This document shows positions 22,048 to 29,781 of a stretch of DNA of 29,781 nt, piece by piece. This DNA is from an uncultured Eubacteriales bacterium (GTDB lineage Bacteria > Bacillota > Clostridia > Oscillospirales > Acutalibacteraceae). Each line of letters starts with the position of its first letter. The stretch's first letter is position 1. The stretch covers positions 1 through 29,781 of the forward strand of contig CAKTTT010000004.1 in the NCBI GenBank assembly GCA_934615635.1, given 5' to 3'. Below the pieces are notes generated by a model. The model was not told where the DNA came from, made no database searches, and saw nothing but the letters and a program-made list of their open reading frames with translations. The translations under genes and the position numbers were made by a program.

Positions 22048-22626
22048 TTACTCTCCGTATCCCAGCGCAAAGGCTTTTTCGTTCACCGCGATAGTTTTTG
22101 GGGGGACCGTACTCCGCAGGGCATGGAGCCACAGCTCCTTATCCAGCCCCATCTGCCGGGCGGCCACGCCCAGCAGCACCACATTGGTGGCCTTAGGGGA
22201 ACCCGCTTCCATCGCCTTTTCCAGCGCCTCCACCTCTATCACCCGGACGCCCTTGTCCCGGATGGCGGGAAGGATGTTCTCGGGATAGCTGGCCGCCCCC
22301 ATAATCACCGGCATGGGGTCGATTCGCTGTGTGCTGGCGATGAGGACGCCGCCGGGCTTCAGGAAGGGCAGCCACCGGGCGGCCTCCAGCTGCTCGAAAG
22401 CCAGGATGATATCCGCCTCCCCCTTTTCAATGACGGAGGAATACACCTTGTCGCCATAACGGACGTAGGTGACCACCGAACCGCCCCTCTGGGACATACC
22501 GTGGACCTCGCTGACCTTCACATCGAACCCTTGGTCGGTAAACACTTTTCCCATCAGCTTGGAAGCCAGCAGGGTCCCCTGGCCGCCCACGCCCACAATC
22601 AGGATATTCTTAACAGCATCGGACAT
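22048..22626 (-). CDS. iorB: Indolepyruvate ferredoxin oxidoreductase, beta subunit
   Basis: A 192-residue gamma-domain subunit of the 2-oxoacid:ferredoxin oxidoreductase family. NILIVGVGGQGTLLASKLMG is the N-terminal glycine-rich loop, EVHGMSQRGGSVVTYVRYG the family hallmark, and ADIILAFEQLEAARWLPFL the central helix. It pairs with IorA: the genes are three bases apart, so stoichiometric expression is likely. The complex converts indolepyruvate, phenylpyruvate or hydroxyphenylpyruvate plus CoA to the arylacetyl-CoA, CO2 and reduced ferredoxin. The full usual length is present. Confidence 0.96.
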   Translation of the reverse strand: MSDAVKNILIVGVGGQGTLLASKLMGKVFTDQGFDVKVSEVHGMSQRGGSVVTYVRYGDKVYSSVIEKGEADIILAFEQLEAARWLPFLKPGGVLIASTQRIDPMPVIMGAASYPENILPAIRDKGVRVIEVEALEKAMEAGSPKATNVVLLGVAARQMGLDKELWLHALRSTVPPKTIAVNEKAFALGYGE

Positions 22627-22629
22627 AGC

Positions 22630-24384
22630 TCATTCCCCCTTCTTGATGGCGCCGAAGCGGCAGACCTTGGCGCAGACTTCGCAGCCTACACACTGGTTGG
22701 GATCGATCACCGCAGCAGTGCGACCGTTTTTCGGGTTGGGGATATGGGACAGGGCCGGGCAGCCCACCTGCAGGCAGACCTTGCAGCCGGTGCACTTGTC
22801 CAAGTCCACCCGGAGCGCCGGGGCGTGCTTCACGCTTTTGAGGAGGGCGCAGGGACGTCGGGCGATGATCAGGGAGGGCTCCTCCACCTGCAGCTCGGTT
22901 TCCACCGCCCGGCGGCAGCCCTCGATGTCATAGGGATCCACCACCGTCACCCGGCGGATTCCCAGGGCGTGGGCCAGCGCCTCCAGATCCACCGCCACGG
23001 TGGGATCGCCGCTGATGGTGTAGCCGTTGGCCGGATTGTTCTGATGGCCGGTCATGCCGGTGATGGAATTATCCAGCACAATCACCGTGGAAATGCCCCG
23101 GTTGTAGGCGATATCCATCAGCCCGGTGACGCCGGAATGGCAGAAGGTGGAGTCACCGATCACCGCCACGGACCGGGCAGCCTGCTCCTTGCCCCGGGCG
23201 GTATTGAAGCCGTGAAGCCCGCTGATGGACGCGCCCATGCAGACGCACACGTCGATGGCGGACAGCGGCGCGGAGGCGCCCAGGGTATAGCAGCCGATAT
23301 CGCCGCTGACATACACCTTGCATTTTTTCAGGGCGTAGAACAAGCCCCGGTGAGGGCAGCCGGCGCACAGCACCGGCGGACGGGCGGGAATCGTCCCGTC
23401 GAACTGCGCGTGCTTCTTCTCCTCGCCCATCAGCGCCTCCCGGACGGTGGCCTGGGAGAATTCCCCGCAGGAGGAGAAGAGCAGCTTGCCGATAACCGGG
23501 ATGCCGTGCTTGAGGCAGTGGGTTTCGATGATATCGTCCAGCTCTTCGATGACGTATACCTGGCCCACGTTGCGGGCGAAATCGATGAGAGACTGGATGG
23601 GCAGCGGGTTCACCATCCCCAGCTTGAAGAAGCTGGCCCGCTCCCCCAGCGCCTCCTTGGCGTAGGTGTAGGCGGTGCCGGCGGCGATAATGCCGATGCG
23701 CCTGTCATTGTATTCCACCGTGTTGATGCCGGAGGTTTCCGCCCACTGGCGCAGCGCCTCCGTCCGCTTCTCCACCAAAGGATGGCGAACCTTGGCCATG
23801 CCGGGCATCATCACGTTTTTCATCACGTCTTTTTTGTATTCCCGCAGGGGGATCTCCGTCCGGTCGGACAGCTCCACCAAGGACCGGGAATGGGAGATCC
23901 GGGTGGACAGCCGCAGCAGCACCGGCGTGTCGAATCGCTCGGACAGCTCATACCCCAGCTTGGTAAAGGCCAGACATTCGGCGGAATCGCAGGGCTCCAG
24001 CATGGGCACCTTGGCGGCGATGGCGTGATGGCGGGAATCCTGCTCGTTCTGGGAGGAATGCATCCCGGGGTCGTCCGCCACGGCGCAGACCATGCCGCCG
24101 TTCACCCCTATGTAGGAGGCGGTATAAAGCGGGTCGGCCGCCACGTTCAGCCCCACGTGCTTCATGGCGCAGAAGCTGCGGGCGCCGCCGGTGGCCGCGC
24201 CGAAGGCGACCTCGAAGGCCACCTTCTCGTTGGGGGCCCACTCGGCATAGATATCCGCGCCGTACTGCACCACGCTTTCGGTGATTTCGGTGCTCGGCGT
24301 GCCCGGGTAGGAGGACACGACCGTAACCCCCGCCTCGTACAGGCCCCGGGCAACCGCCTCGTTGCCCAGCAACAATGTTTTCAT
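22630..24384 (-). CDS. iorA: Indolepyruvate ferredoxin oxidoreductase, alpha subunit
   Basis: A 584-residue catalytic subunit. The N-terminal pyrimidine-type domain carries SSYPGTPSTEI near residue 24. The thiamine-diphosphate domain carries CAGCPHRG and the GDSTF...DNSITG motif (about 410-442). The C-terminal ferredoxin domain binds two [4Fe-4S] clusters: Cys531, 534, 537 and 542 in CTGCKVC...C, and Cys565, 568, 571 and 575 in CVGCEVCAKVC. The order is the standard IorA architecture. AAAGGATG lies before the ATG at 24384. Flanked on both sides by aryl-CoA ligases, it would feed them arylacetyl-CoA. Confidence 0.97.
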   Translation of the reverse strand: MKTLLLGNEAVARGLYEAGVTVVSSYPGTPSTEITESVVQYGADIYAEWAPNEKVAFEVAFGAATGGARSFCAMKHVGLNVAADPLYTASYIGVNGGMVCAVADDPGMHSSQNEQDSRHHAIAAKVPMLEPCDSAECLAFTKLGYELSERFDTPVLLRLSTRISHSRSLVELSDRTEIPLREYKKDVMKNVMMPGMAKVRHPLVEKRTEALRQWAETSGINTVEYNDRRIGIIAAGTAYTYAKEALGERASFFKLGMVNPLPIQSLIDFARNVGQVYVIEELDDIIETHCLKHGIPVIGKLLFSSCGEFSQATVREALMGEEKKHAQFDGTIPARPPVLCAGCPHRGLFYALKKCKVYVSGDIGCYTLGASAPLSAIDVCVCMGASISGLHGFNTARGKEQAARSVAVIGDSTFCHSGVTGLMDIAYNRGISTVIVLDNSITGMTGHQNNPANGYTISGDPTVAVDLEALAHALGIRRVTVVDPYDIEGCRRAVETELQVEEPSLIIARRPCALLKSVKHAPALRVDLDKCTGCKVCLQVGCPALSHIPNPKNGRTAAVIDPNQCVGCEVCAKVCRFGAIKKGE

Positions 24385-24448
24385 GGAATCATCCTTTCAT
24401 GGGAATATGAGAAATGCGGCGCTGCCGCTCAAACGCTTTGTCCGGTTC

Positions 24449-25768
24449 TTATTTTTGACGCAGATCCACCACCCGCTGGGCCTTGCCGGTGAATCGCTCC
24501 AGGCTCTTCGGCTCCACCAGGCTGACCCGGATCTCGATGCCCAGAATCGCCTTGATCCGGTCGTGGATCCGCTTCTGCAAAGCCTCCAGCTCGGCGTATT
24601 TCTCCAGTAGCTGGCCGTCGATCAGCTCCACCCGTACCTCCAGCGTATCCGCGTAGCCCTCCCGCCGGACCACCAACTGATAATGGGGGCCGATTTCGCT
24701 CACGCCGATGAGGGCGCTTTCCACCTGGGTGGGGAACACGTTCACCCCGCGGATTTTCAGCATATCGTCGCTGCGGCCGATGATCTTGTGCATCCGGGCG
24801 GAGGTCCGGCCGCAGGCGCAGGGCTCGTAATCGATTTTTGTGATATCCTTGGTGCGGTAGCGGAGCATGGGCAGCCCCCGCTTGGTGAGGTTGGTCACCA
24901 CCAGCTCGCCGGTGGAACCCGGCTCCAGCACCTCGCCGGTCTTGGAATCGATGATTTCACACAGGAAGTGATCCTCGTTGATGTGCAGCCCGCAACGCTG
25001 CCGACATTCGCCGGACATCCCCGGGCCGTTGAGCTCGGACAGGCCGTAGTTGTCGGTGGCGAAGAAGCCGCCGCCCCACCGCTGCTCGATCTGATCCCGC
25101 ATTTCGGGGGTGCAGCCCTCGCTGCCCAGCAGACCCAGCCGCAGCCGGTATTGCTCCATGGGGAAGGTCTCCCCCATCTCCCGGGCGGACTCCGCCAGAT
25201 AGAGGCAGTAGGAGGGGGTGGCGACGATGGTGTCGGTGCCGAAATCCCGCATGAATTTGAGCTGCTTCTCCGTGTTGCCGGAGGAGGTGGGCACCACCGT
25301 GGCGCCGATGCGCTCCAGTCCATAGTGCAGCCCCAGGGCCCCGGTGAACATCCCGTAGCCGAAGCAGATCTGCACCACGCTGTCCTCCGTGGCTCCCGCC
25401 GCCGTCACCAGCCGGGCCACCTGCTCCGACCAGTTGTCCAGATCCTCCCGGGTGTAGCCCACCACCGTGGGATTGCCCGTGGTGCCGGAGGAGGCGTGAA
25501 GCCGCACCAGCTCTTTTTTCGGCACGCTAAACATGCCGAAGGGATAGGTGTCCCGCAGATCGGTCTTGGTGGTATAGGGTATGTATTGGACATCCGACAG
25601 GGTCTTGATCCTGTCCGCCGTAACGCCGGCCTGTGCCAGCCGGTTATGATAAAACTCCACGTTGCGGTCGCAATAGTCCACCAGCGCCTTGAGCCGTTCT
25701 AGCTGCAACGCCTCCAGCTCGCCGCGCTTCATGCATTCCCGCTCCGGATTCCAGATCTTGTCCGCCAT
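24449..25768 (-). CDS. paaK: Phenylacetate-CoA ligase family, copy 2
   Basis: A 439-residue AMP-forming ligase, a paralogue of the one at 20681. SSGTTGNPT is at 93-101, and YGLSELNGPGM, RYRTKDI, CACGRTSARM and GRSDDMLKIRGVNVFPTQVE are all present. It differs from copy 1 in the region between the nucleotide loop and the hinge (for example SEGCTPEMRDQIEQRWGGGFFATD), where acid specificity is set. The two may therefore handle different aryl acids, or run in opposite directions. iorA follows 64 bases downstream. A terminator-like hairpin lies between it and the symporter, so it may start its own transcript. Confidence 0.94.
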   Translation of the reverse strand: MADKIWNPERECMKRGELEALQLERLKALVDYCDRNVEFYHNRLAQAGVTADRIKTLSDVQYIPYTTKTDLRDTYPFGMFSVPKKELVRLHASSGTTGNPTVVGYTREDLDNWSEQVARLVTAAGATEDSVVQICFGYGMFTGALGLHYGLERIGATVVPTSSGNTEKQLKFMRDFGTDTIVATPSYCLYLAESAREMGETFPMEQYRLRLGLLGSEGCTPEMRDQIEQRWGGGFFATDNYGLSELNGPGMSGECRQRCGLHINEDHFLCEIIDSKTGEVLEPGSTGELVVTNLTKRGLPMLRYRTKDITKIDYEPCACGRTSARMHKIIGRSDDMLKIRGVNVFPTQVESALIGVSEIGPHYQLVVRREGYADTLEVRVELIDGQLLEKYAELEALQKRIHDRIKAILGIEIRVSLVEPKSLERFTGKAQRVVDLRQK

Positions 25769-25834
25769 GTCGCCACCAAACCCTTTCTTTCACCGATTCT
25801 TTTCTTCCCATTCTTTATCATAGAAAAAGGAGAA

Positions 25835-25863
25835 GGGCAGAACGGTATTCTTCCATTCTACCC
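25835..25863 (-). terminator. Terminator or attenuator between symporter and ligase copy 2
   Basis: An 11-bp stem (25853-25863 with 25835-25845, two G:U pairs) is followed on the minus strand by TTCTCCTTTTTC. It lies 37 bases after the symporter stop and 66 bases before the ligase start, so it may separate or attenuate the downstream genes. Confidence 0.72.
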
Positions 25864-25900
25864 TGCCTGTGTGGAATTGTAAAGACGGCCGCGCCCTTTT

Positions 25901-27448
25901 TCACAGAATATTTGCATCTTCCGCCGGCTTTTCCCGCCGGTAAAAGGCGGGGTTCGCCTCGCCGCACCTCCAGCCCGACCGCCGCGCCAACAGGCTTCCC
26001 GCCCAGCAGAGCAGCAGGGATACCAGCATGGCCGCGCAGGCGAAGTGGGGACCCAGATCCACCAGCTTCCCCAGGCCGGGCAGCGCCGCTTCAGGGAACA
26101 ACAGCTTGCAGACCACCGGCGGCAGCGACGTGATGAAGCCGCCCACCATCCCGGCCCATCCGCCGCCCCGGTTGAGACCCTTCCAATATAGGGCCAGCAG
26201 ATAAGGGGCTAAGAAGCTGCCGGAAATAACCCCCCAGGAGTAGGACATCATATCCAGAATGGGGGTGTTGGTATTGGCAATGAGGTAGGACAGCAGGATA
26301 AAGACGAAGCAGATGGCCTTGGTGACCACCGCCCCCTTCATCTCGTCCATTTTGGGCCGCAGCTTGGGGCGGATGAAATCCATGGTGAGGGTGGAGGAGG
26401 CAGTGATGGTGATGGAGGCCAGGGTGGACACCGACGCCGCAATCAGCAGCACCAGCACCAGCCCCACCAGCACGGTGGGAAGGCCCGCATCCGCCAGCAT
26501 ATTGGGCACCAGGTAATCCTTCTGTCCCGCGCCGCTGCCGGGCAATTGGTTCAGGTCGCTGTAGAACAGCCGGGAGAGGGAGCCGATGAAATAGCCGCCT
26601 CCCGCCACCACCAGGGCGAAGAGGGTGGAGATCACCGTTCCCCGCCGCACCTCCCGGTCGTCCCGGATGCCGTAGTACTTATGTACCATCTGGGGCAGCC
26701 CCCAGGTGCCGAAGGAGGTCATCAGCACCGTGGCCCACAGCCCGGCGTGATCCATGGGGGTCAGGTTCAGCTCCCGGGTCTTTTCCCCGATGGCCGCCAG
26801 TCCCGCCGACAGGCCGCCCACCTGCTCGCAGCGGACCACCGCCACAATCAGCGCCGCGACGCCGAACAGCATGATCAGCCCCTGAACAAAATCCGCCTTC
26901 AGCGTCGCCACATAGCCGCCCAAGATCACCACCAGGGTGGCCGCCGCCGCGATGACGATCATGCACACCTGCTCATCCACCTTCAACAGCACCGCGCAGA
27001 CGCTGGTCAAGCCCTTGTACACCGAGGCGGAATAGGGCAGCAGAAAAACGAAAATCACCAGCACGCAGAACAGCTTCATCGGCTGGCTGCCGAAACGCTT
27101 CTCAAAAAGCTGGGGCATGGATTTGATCTCCAGCCGACGGGTGGTTTCCCGCGTCCGCCTGGCCAGAACGAGCCAGGCCAGCAGCGACCCGAAAATCGCG
27201 TTGCCGATTCCCGGCAGCACCCCCCATATGCCGTATTTCCAGCCGGTGCTGCCCGCATAGCCGATGAACATCACCGCCGAAAAATACGCCGTCCCATAGG
27301 ACAGCGCGGACACCCACGCCCCGGCGTTGCGTCCGCCGACGGTGAAATCCGAAATGCTTTTGGCGCTGCGGCTGCTCAGCAGCCCCACCGTCAGCATAAA
27401 AAGGATGTAAACGCCGATGGTGATCCAGATCACGGTCTCCCTGGTCAT
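25901..27448 (-). CDS. Sodium:solute symporter (SSS family)
   Basis: A 515-residue inner-membrane transporter with about 13 helices. SDFTVGGRNAGAWVSALSYGTAYFSAVMFIGYAG (about residues 33-66) is the SSS signature region around helix 1-2. The Na+-site segment ASVSTLASITITASSTLTMDF is in helix 8. GTWGLPQMVHKYYG is also typical of PutP-like members. The C-terminus is cytoplasmic and charged. The substrate is unknown. Its position at the head of the aryl-CoA ligase/iorAB cluster suggests an aromatic acid or amino acid. It begins the cluster behind its own promoter and a palindromic operator. Confidence 0.93.
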   Translation of the reverse strand: MTRETVIWITIGVYILFMLTVGLLSSRSAKSISDFTVGGRNAGAWVSALSYGTAYFSAVMFIGYAGSTGWKYGIWGVLPGIGNAIFGSLLAWLVLARRTRETTRRLEIKSMPQLFEKRFGSQPMKLFCVLVIFVFLLPYSASVYKGLTSVCAVLLKVDEQVCMIVIAAAATLVVILGGYVATLKADFVQGLIMLFGVAALIVAVVRCEQVGGLSAGLAAIGEKTRELNLTPMDHAGLWATVLMTSFGTWGLPQMVHKYYGIRDDREVRRGTVISTLFALVVAGGGYFIGSLSRLFYSDLNQLPGSGAGQKDYLVPNMLADAGLPTVLVGLVLVLLIAASVSTLASITITASSTLTMDFIRPKLRPKMDEMKGAVVTKAICFVFILLSYLIANTNTPILDMMSYSWGVISGSFLAPYLLALYWKGLNRGGGWAGMVGGFITSLPPVVCKLLFPEAALPGLGKLVDLGPHFACAAMLVSLLLCWAGSLLARRSGWRCGEANPAFYRREKPAEDANIL

Positions 27449-27471
27449 GAGAAGCCCCCCGTTGCTTTACT

Positions 27472-27496
27472 GCTTTAAACCGCAACGGTTTAAAGC
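27472..27496 (-). promoter_or_regulatory. Perfect operator palindrome in the symporter leader
   Basis: GCTTTAAACC (27472-27481) and GGTTTAAAGC (27487-27496) flank a 5-base centre. It lies directly downstream of the predicted start point and upstream of the ribosome site, an ideal roadblock or repressor position. No other copy was noticed in the cluster. Confidence 0.65.
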
Positions 27497-27506
27497 GACG
27501 AATATC

Positions 27507-27535
27507 ATGTTACAGGATTCCCGAGGGAATTGCAA
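27507..27535 (-). promoter_or_regulatory. Promoter of the symporter / aromatic cluster
   Basis: Minus strand: TTGCAA (27535-27530), a 17-base spacer and TAACAT (27512-27507). The palindromic operator begins about 10 bases after the -10 box. Confidence 0.65.
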
Positions 27536-27598
27536 GGACTTTTTCAAAAACAAGGGCGTTTTCCCTCTCCTTTTGGCCCAAATCCTCTTGTCTCTACT

Positions 27599-27647
27599 AA
27601 GAAAAAGCGGGAAAAGGCTCTATGTCTGGAGATCTTCTCCCGCTTTT
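27599..27647 (-). terminator. Minus-strand terminator without a known upstream gene
   Basis: A 10-bp stem (27638-27647 with 27603-27612) is followed on the minus strand by a run of T (TTTTTCTTAG). Nothing annotated on the minus strand feeds into it, which suggests an unannotated RNA or a remnant. Confidence 0.55.
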
Positions 27648-28287
27648 GCCGCCCGCTGCCAGATTCCTGCCGCCTTCAGCGCCCTCATCTCCATCCACTT
27701 CCGCCGCCCCCGATACGAAAGCCTCCCTCGGCGACACTTTCCAAAACCGTCACGCAACGGCCGATTTATGCAAGTCGGCATATTTTATCGCTAAAATACT
27801 TATAGTATTAAAGGCTTTCTCCCCCCTTCTCTATCCCGTCGCACCGCCTATCGCTTCCCGGAGTAATCAGATTCCTTTTTCCCCGCAGTCGAGACCGCGC
27901 TCTCTCCTCACCGGTATGATTGCTTTTCATTGGGACCGCCCAGGAAGCCGCTGCTTCTCCCGATCGCCGGTAAGCTTTCCGCCTTTTCCGGGATCAAATT
28001 TATACGTTTTGTTATCATTCTGCGACGATATCCTTTTTGGATATCGCCACCCCGCTTTGATTTGTCGTTGAACCCTTCACAAAATATACATATTGTAAAA
28101 ATTGGTTTAATTATACAATTTGCTTTCCCCTTTTATTTGATGGCCGCTATTTTTTCCTCCAGCAGTTTACGAAAAGACAGCGGACAATTTTTGCTATTTT
28201 TCCCCATGCAGGGCTGCTCTATATTGTGATATTTGTAATATATTTTTGCCAGCGCATTGTTCATTCTATAGAATATATAAATTTTAT
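27648..28287. other. About 640-bp gene-poor, AT-rich stretch
   Basis: No supported gene. Contains a hairpin (28026-28033 with 28039-28046, T5 loop), a possible plus-strand promoter (TTGAAC at 28068-28073, 17-base spacer, TATTGT) and a 12-bp palindrome ATTCTATAGAAT at 28264-28275 just upstream of the promoter for the binding protein. Confidence 0.5.
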
Positions 28288-28316
28288 TGAACGCTCTGGA
28301 AAGAATTGATATAATA
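28288..28316 (+). promoter_or_regulatory. Near-consensus promoter of the solute-binding protein gene
   Basis: TTGAAC (28288-28293), a 17-base spacer and a perfect TATAAT (28311-28316), giving a leader of roughly 107 bases before the coding start. Confidence 0.85.
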
Positions 28317-28348
28317 TAACATATAAATAGGCAAAGGAGTAGAAGAGA

Positions 28349-28363
28349 TGAACACGTCATAGA
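28349..28363 (+). other. Four-codon mini-ORF (Met-Asn-Thr-Ser) in the leader
   Basis: An AAAGGAG ribosome site stands 9 bases before ATG AAC ACG TCA TAG. The signal is stronger than that of the main gene start 81 bases on. It could be a leader peptide affecting translation, or the site could simply be a chance by-product. Confidence 0.35.
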
Positions 28364-28429
28364 ATGGAGACAAACGAGGGGAAAAGGGCGACATACTTTT
28401 TTTCTGTAAGAAATGGGGGTACATAGTTA

Positions 28430-29749
28430 ATGAAAGACCAGTACATCCGGTACATTCGGCGGGGGCTCTCTCTCTGTGCGGCGCTGATGGTGATCGGCGC
28501 CTTTGCCGGCTGCAGCGGCGGAGGAACCGAAAGCGGCGGCCCCAACGGCAGCGACGCCTCCTCCAACCGTGTGGTGGAGCTGCCGGCGATTGAGGTGAAA
28601 AATCACACCCTGAAGATCTTGGGCCACGACGCCGACGGGATGGAAGACAGATGCTCAGCTGAACTGCTAGAGGAATATTACGGCATCACCGACGTGCAGA
28701 TCACGGCGGTGCCGCCGGCGGAAAAGCGGACCAGGCTGCTCAACGCGGTCATGTCCCAGGATTCCTTCGACATCTATTGGGATGATTTCGCCCCCACCCT
28801 CATCAGCGGCGGTTACGTGGTTCCCATCGAAGTGGATATGAGCCTCGCTCTCTGGGACGAAGTTTCCGCCAGCAACGAGCAATATATGTGGAGCGGAAAA
28901 CGCTACTACGTCGTGCCCGGCTTTGCGCGGCAGAGTTGCGTTTATTATAACAAATCAATGTTCGACGAAGCGGGGGAGACCTACCCCACCGAGCTGTTCG
29001 ACAAGGGCGAGTGGGACTGGAACAAGATGCTGGAGCTGGCGGAAACCCTGACCATCGACAGCAACCGGGACGGCACGCCGGAGCAGTATGGTCTGGCCAA
29101 CGAAGAGCAGGAGCACATTTTGTATACCACTGGCAAGCATTTTGTCACCTTCATGCCGGACGGCACCGCCCGCAACAACATCCAGAGTCCGGAGGTCGCC
29201 CGGGCGGTGGCGTATAACCAGAAGCTGATCCAGAGCGGCACACTGGTTCCCGCCAACGGCCGCCAGGTTTTTGGCGAAGGCGGCGCGGCGATGTGCGTCG
29301 GCCACCGCTGGTTTGCCTTCGGCTATGCCGATCTGGTCAAGACCAACGACCTGGGCGTCGCACCCCTGCCGCGGGATCCCGACGCGGATAAGTACTATAC
29401 AGAGGAAGATGGCGCCGGCTTCTACATTCCCAAGTACGCCCCCAACCCGGAAGGCGCGCTGGCGGCGGCCAATGCCATGACGTATTATATGCGAAGCGAG
29501 GACTACAAGAGGCTCGGCATAGAAGAACGTTTGGAGGACGGCACCTGGACCATGGAGCTGCAGGAGGATTTTGAAAAGAGCAGCCAGATCGACGCCGGCG
29601 TCGTGCGCAACTGGGAAGCTTTCGGCATGGGCGATTATTTCGGCGATATCTGGAGCCGTCCGGCTTCCGGTGAGCCCTGGGAGACCATCGCAGCGGAGCT
29701 GGCCCCCAAGATCGATGCTAAGATCAAGGAGCTGTACGAAACGAAATAA
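28430..29749 (+). CDS. Extracellular solute-binding lipoprotein (ABC importer family 1)
   Basis: A 439-residue secreted binding protein. The signal peptide has a basic region (YIRYIRRG), a hydrophobic core, and a lipobox ending FAGC with Cys28. A Gly/Ser linker (SGGGTESGGPNGSDASSN) tethers it to the membrane. The mature domain shows the usual two-lobe features: HTLKILGHDADGMEDRCSAELLEEYYG, FDIYWDDFAPTLISGGYVVPI, YVVPGFARQSCVYYNKSMFDEAG and DWNKMLELAETL, the family-1 pattern typical of sugar or oligosaccharide binders. The ligand is unknown. GGGGGT precedes the ATG. No permease or ATPase gene lies within the window; they may follow beyond its right edge, 32 bases after the stop. Confidence 0.92.
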   Translation: MKDQYIRYIRRGLSLCAALMVIGAFAGCSGGGTESGGPNGSDASSNRVVELPAIEVKNHTLKILGHDADGMEDRCSAELLEEYYGITDVQITAVPPAEKRTRLLNAVMSQDSFDIYWDDFAPTLISGGYVVPIEVDMSLALWDEVSASNEQYMWSGKRYYVVPGFARQSCVYYNKSMFDEAGETYPTELFDKGEWDWNKMLELAETLTIDSNRDGTPEQYGLANEEQEHILYTTGKHFVTFMPDGTARNNIQSPEVARAVAYNQKLIQSGTLVPANGRQVFGEGGAAMCVGHRWFAFGYADLVKTNDLGVAPLPRDPDADKYYTEEDGAGFYIPKYAPNPEGALAAANAMTYYMRSEDYKRLGIEERLEDGTWTMELQEDFEKSSQIDAGVVRNWEAFGMGDYFGDIWSRPASGEPWETIAAELAPKIDAKIKELYETK

Positions 29750-29781
29750 CGTAGACTTAGCCTATATGAGCCGGGCCGCGC

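Noticed and set aside
20585..24492. Long plus-strand frames (473 and 789 codons) opposite paaK and iorAB
   Set aside because: They mirror strongly supported genes codon for codon and have no start signals. They are GC-driven shadows.
28133..28360. 75-codon minus-strand frame ending CPLSFRKLLEEKIAAIK
   Set aside because: The last 40 residues look protein-like, but there is no ribosome site, and the frame runs through the consensus promoter of the binding-protein gene on the other strand. At most it is a remnant.
1..29781. tRNA, rRNA, SRP RNA or CRISPR array
   Set aside because: Reading both strands of the intergenic stretches by eye gave no GTTCRA T-loop with matching arms, no SRP core, and no regularly spaced direct repeats. 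A covariance scan would be decisive.

Overview
The window looks like chromosome of a GC-rich member of the Clostridia, most likely Oscillospirales/Ruminococcaceae-like. The family assignment is inference. The supporting signs are a class B sortase, a SpoIID-type domain, a rhodanese-less ThiI with its own cysteine desulfurase, a ferredoxin-dependent indolepyruvate oxidoreductase, a clostridial ribbon-helix-helix protein, and strong GGAGG/AAAGGA-type ribosome binding sites. There is no tRNA, rRNA, CRISPR array, transposase or phage gene that I can see.

Layout. 1-375 is the 3' end of guaA with its terminator. 376 to about 2570 is a markedly AT-rich cassette: two membrane-protein genes on the minus strand diverge from a TetR-type regulator, with overlapping promoters bracketed by an inverted pair of identical 11-bp sites. 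2600-3043 is a small exported lipoprotein. 3640-11252 is a minus-strand operon running cysteine desulfurase, class B sortase, thiI, and then a 1202-residue fusion of CinA, a sortase-like domain lacking the catalytic His and Cys, a Ser/Thr linker and a SpoIID domain. Diverging from it are a secreted protein with a sorting-signal-like C-terminus (NPLAG) and a 39-residue membrane peptide. 12447-13180 is a pair of half-size TauE/SafE permeases. 13351-14934 groups a Mn-catalase-like ferritin-fold protein, two tiny overlapping membrane peptides and a superoxide dismutase. 15066-18778 holds a ribbon-helix-helix protein, an XRE regulator, a YebC-family protein and a FlK-like thioesterase, separated by several gene-poor stretches. 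18855-19277 is a cytidine deaminase.

19929-27448 is a minus-strand aromatic-acid cluster: Na+/solute symporter, aryl-CoA ligase, iorA, iorB, a second aryl-CoA ligase and a tandem-ACT protein. The likely chemistry is oxidative decarboxylation of aryl pyruvates by IorAB to arylacetyl-CoA with reduced ferredoxin. The PaaK-type ligases then interconvert the CoA ester and free arylacetate, possibly in the ATP-yielding direction. 28430-29749 is an extracellular solute-binding lipoprotein behind a near-consensus promoter.

The most unusual object is the CinA/pseudosortase/SpoIID fusion next to an intact sortase. It would tether a pyridine-nucleotide-repair enzyme to the inner face of the membrane and a peptidoglycan-active domain to the outer face.
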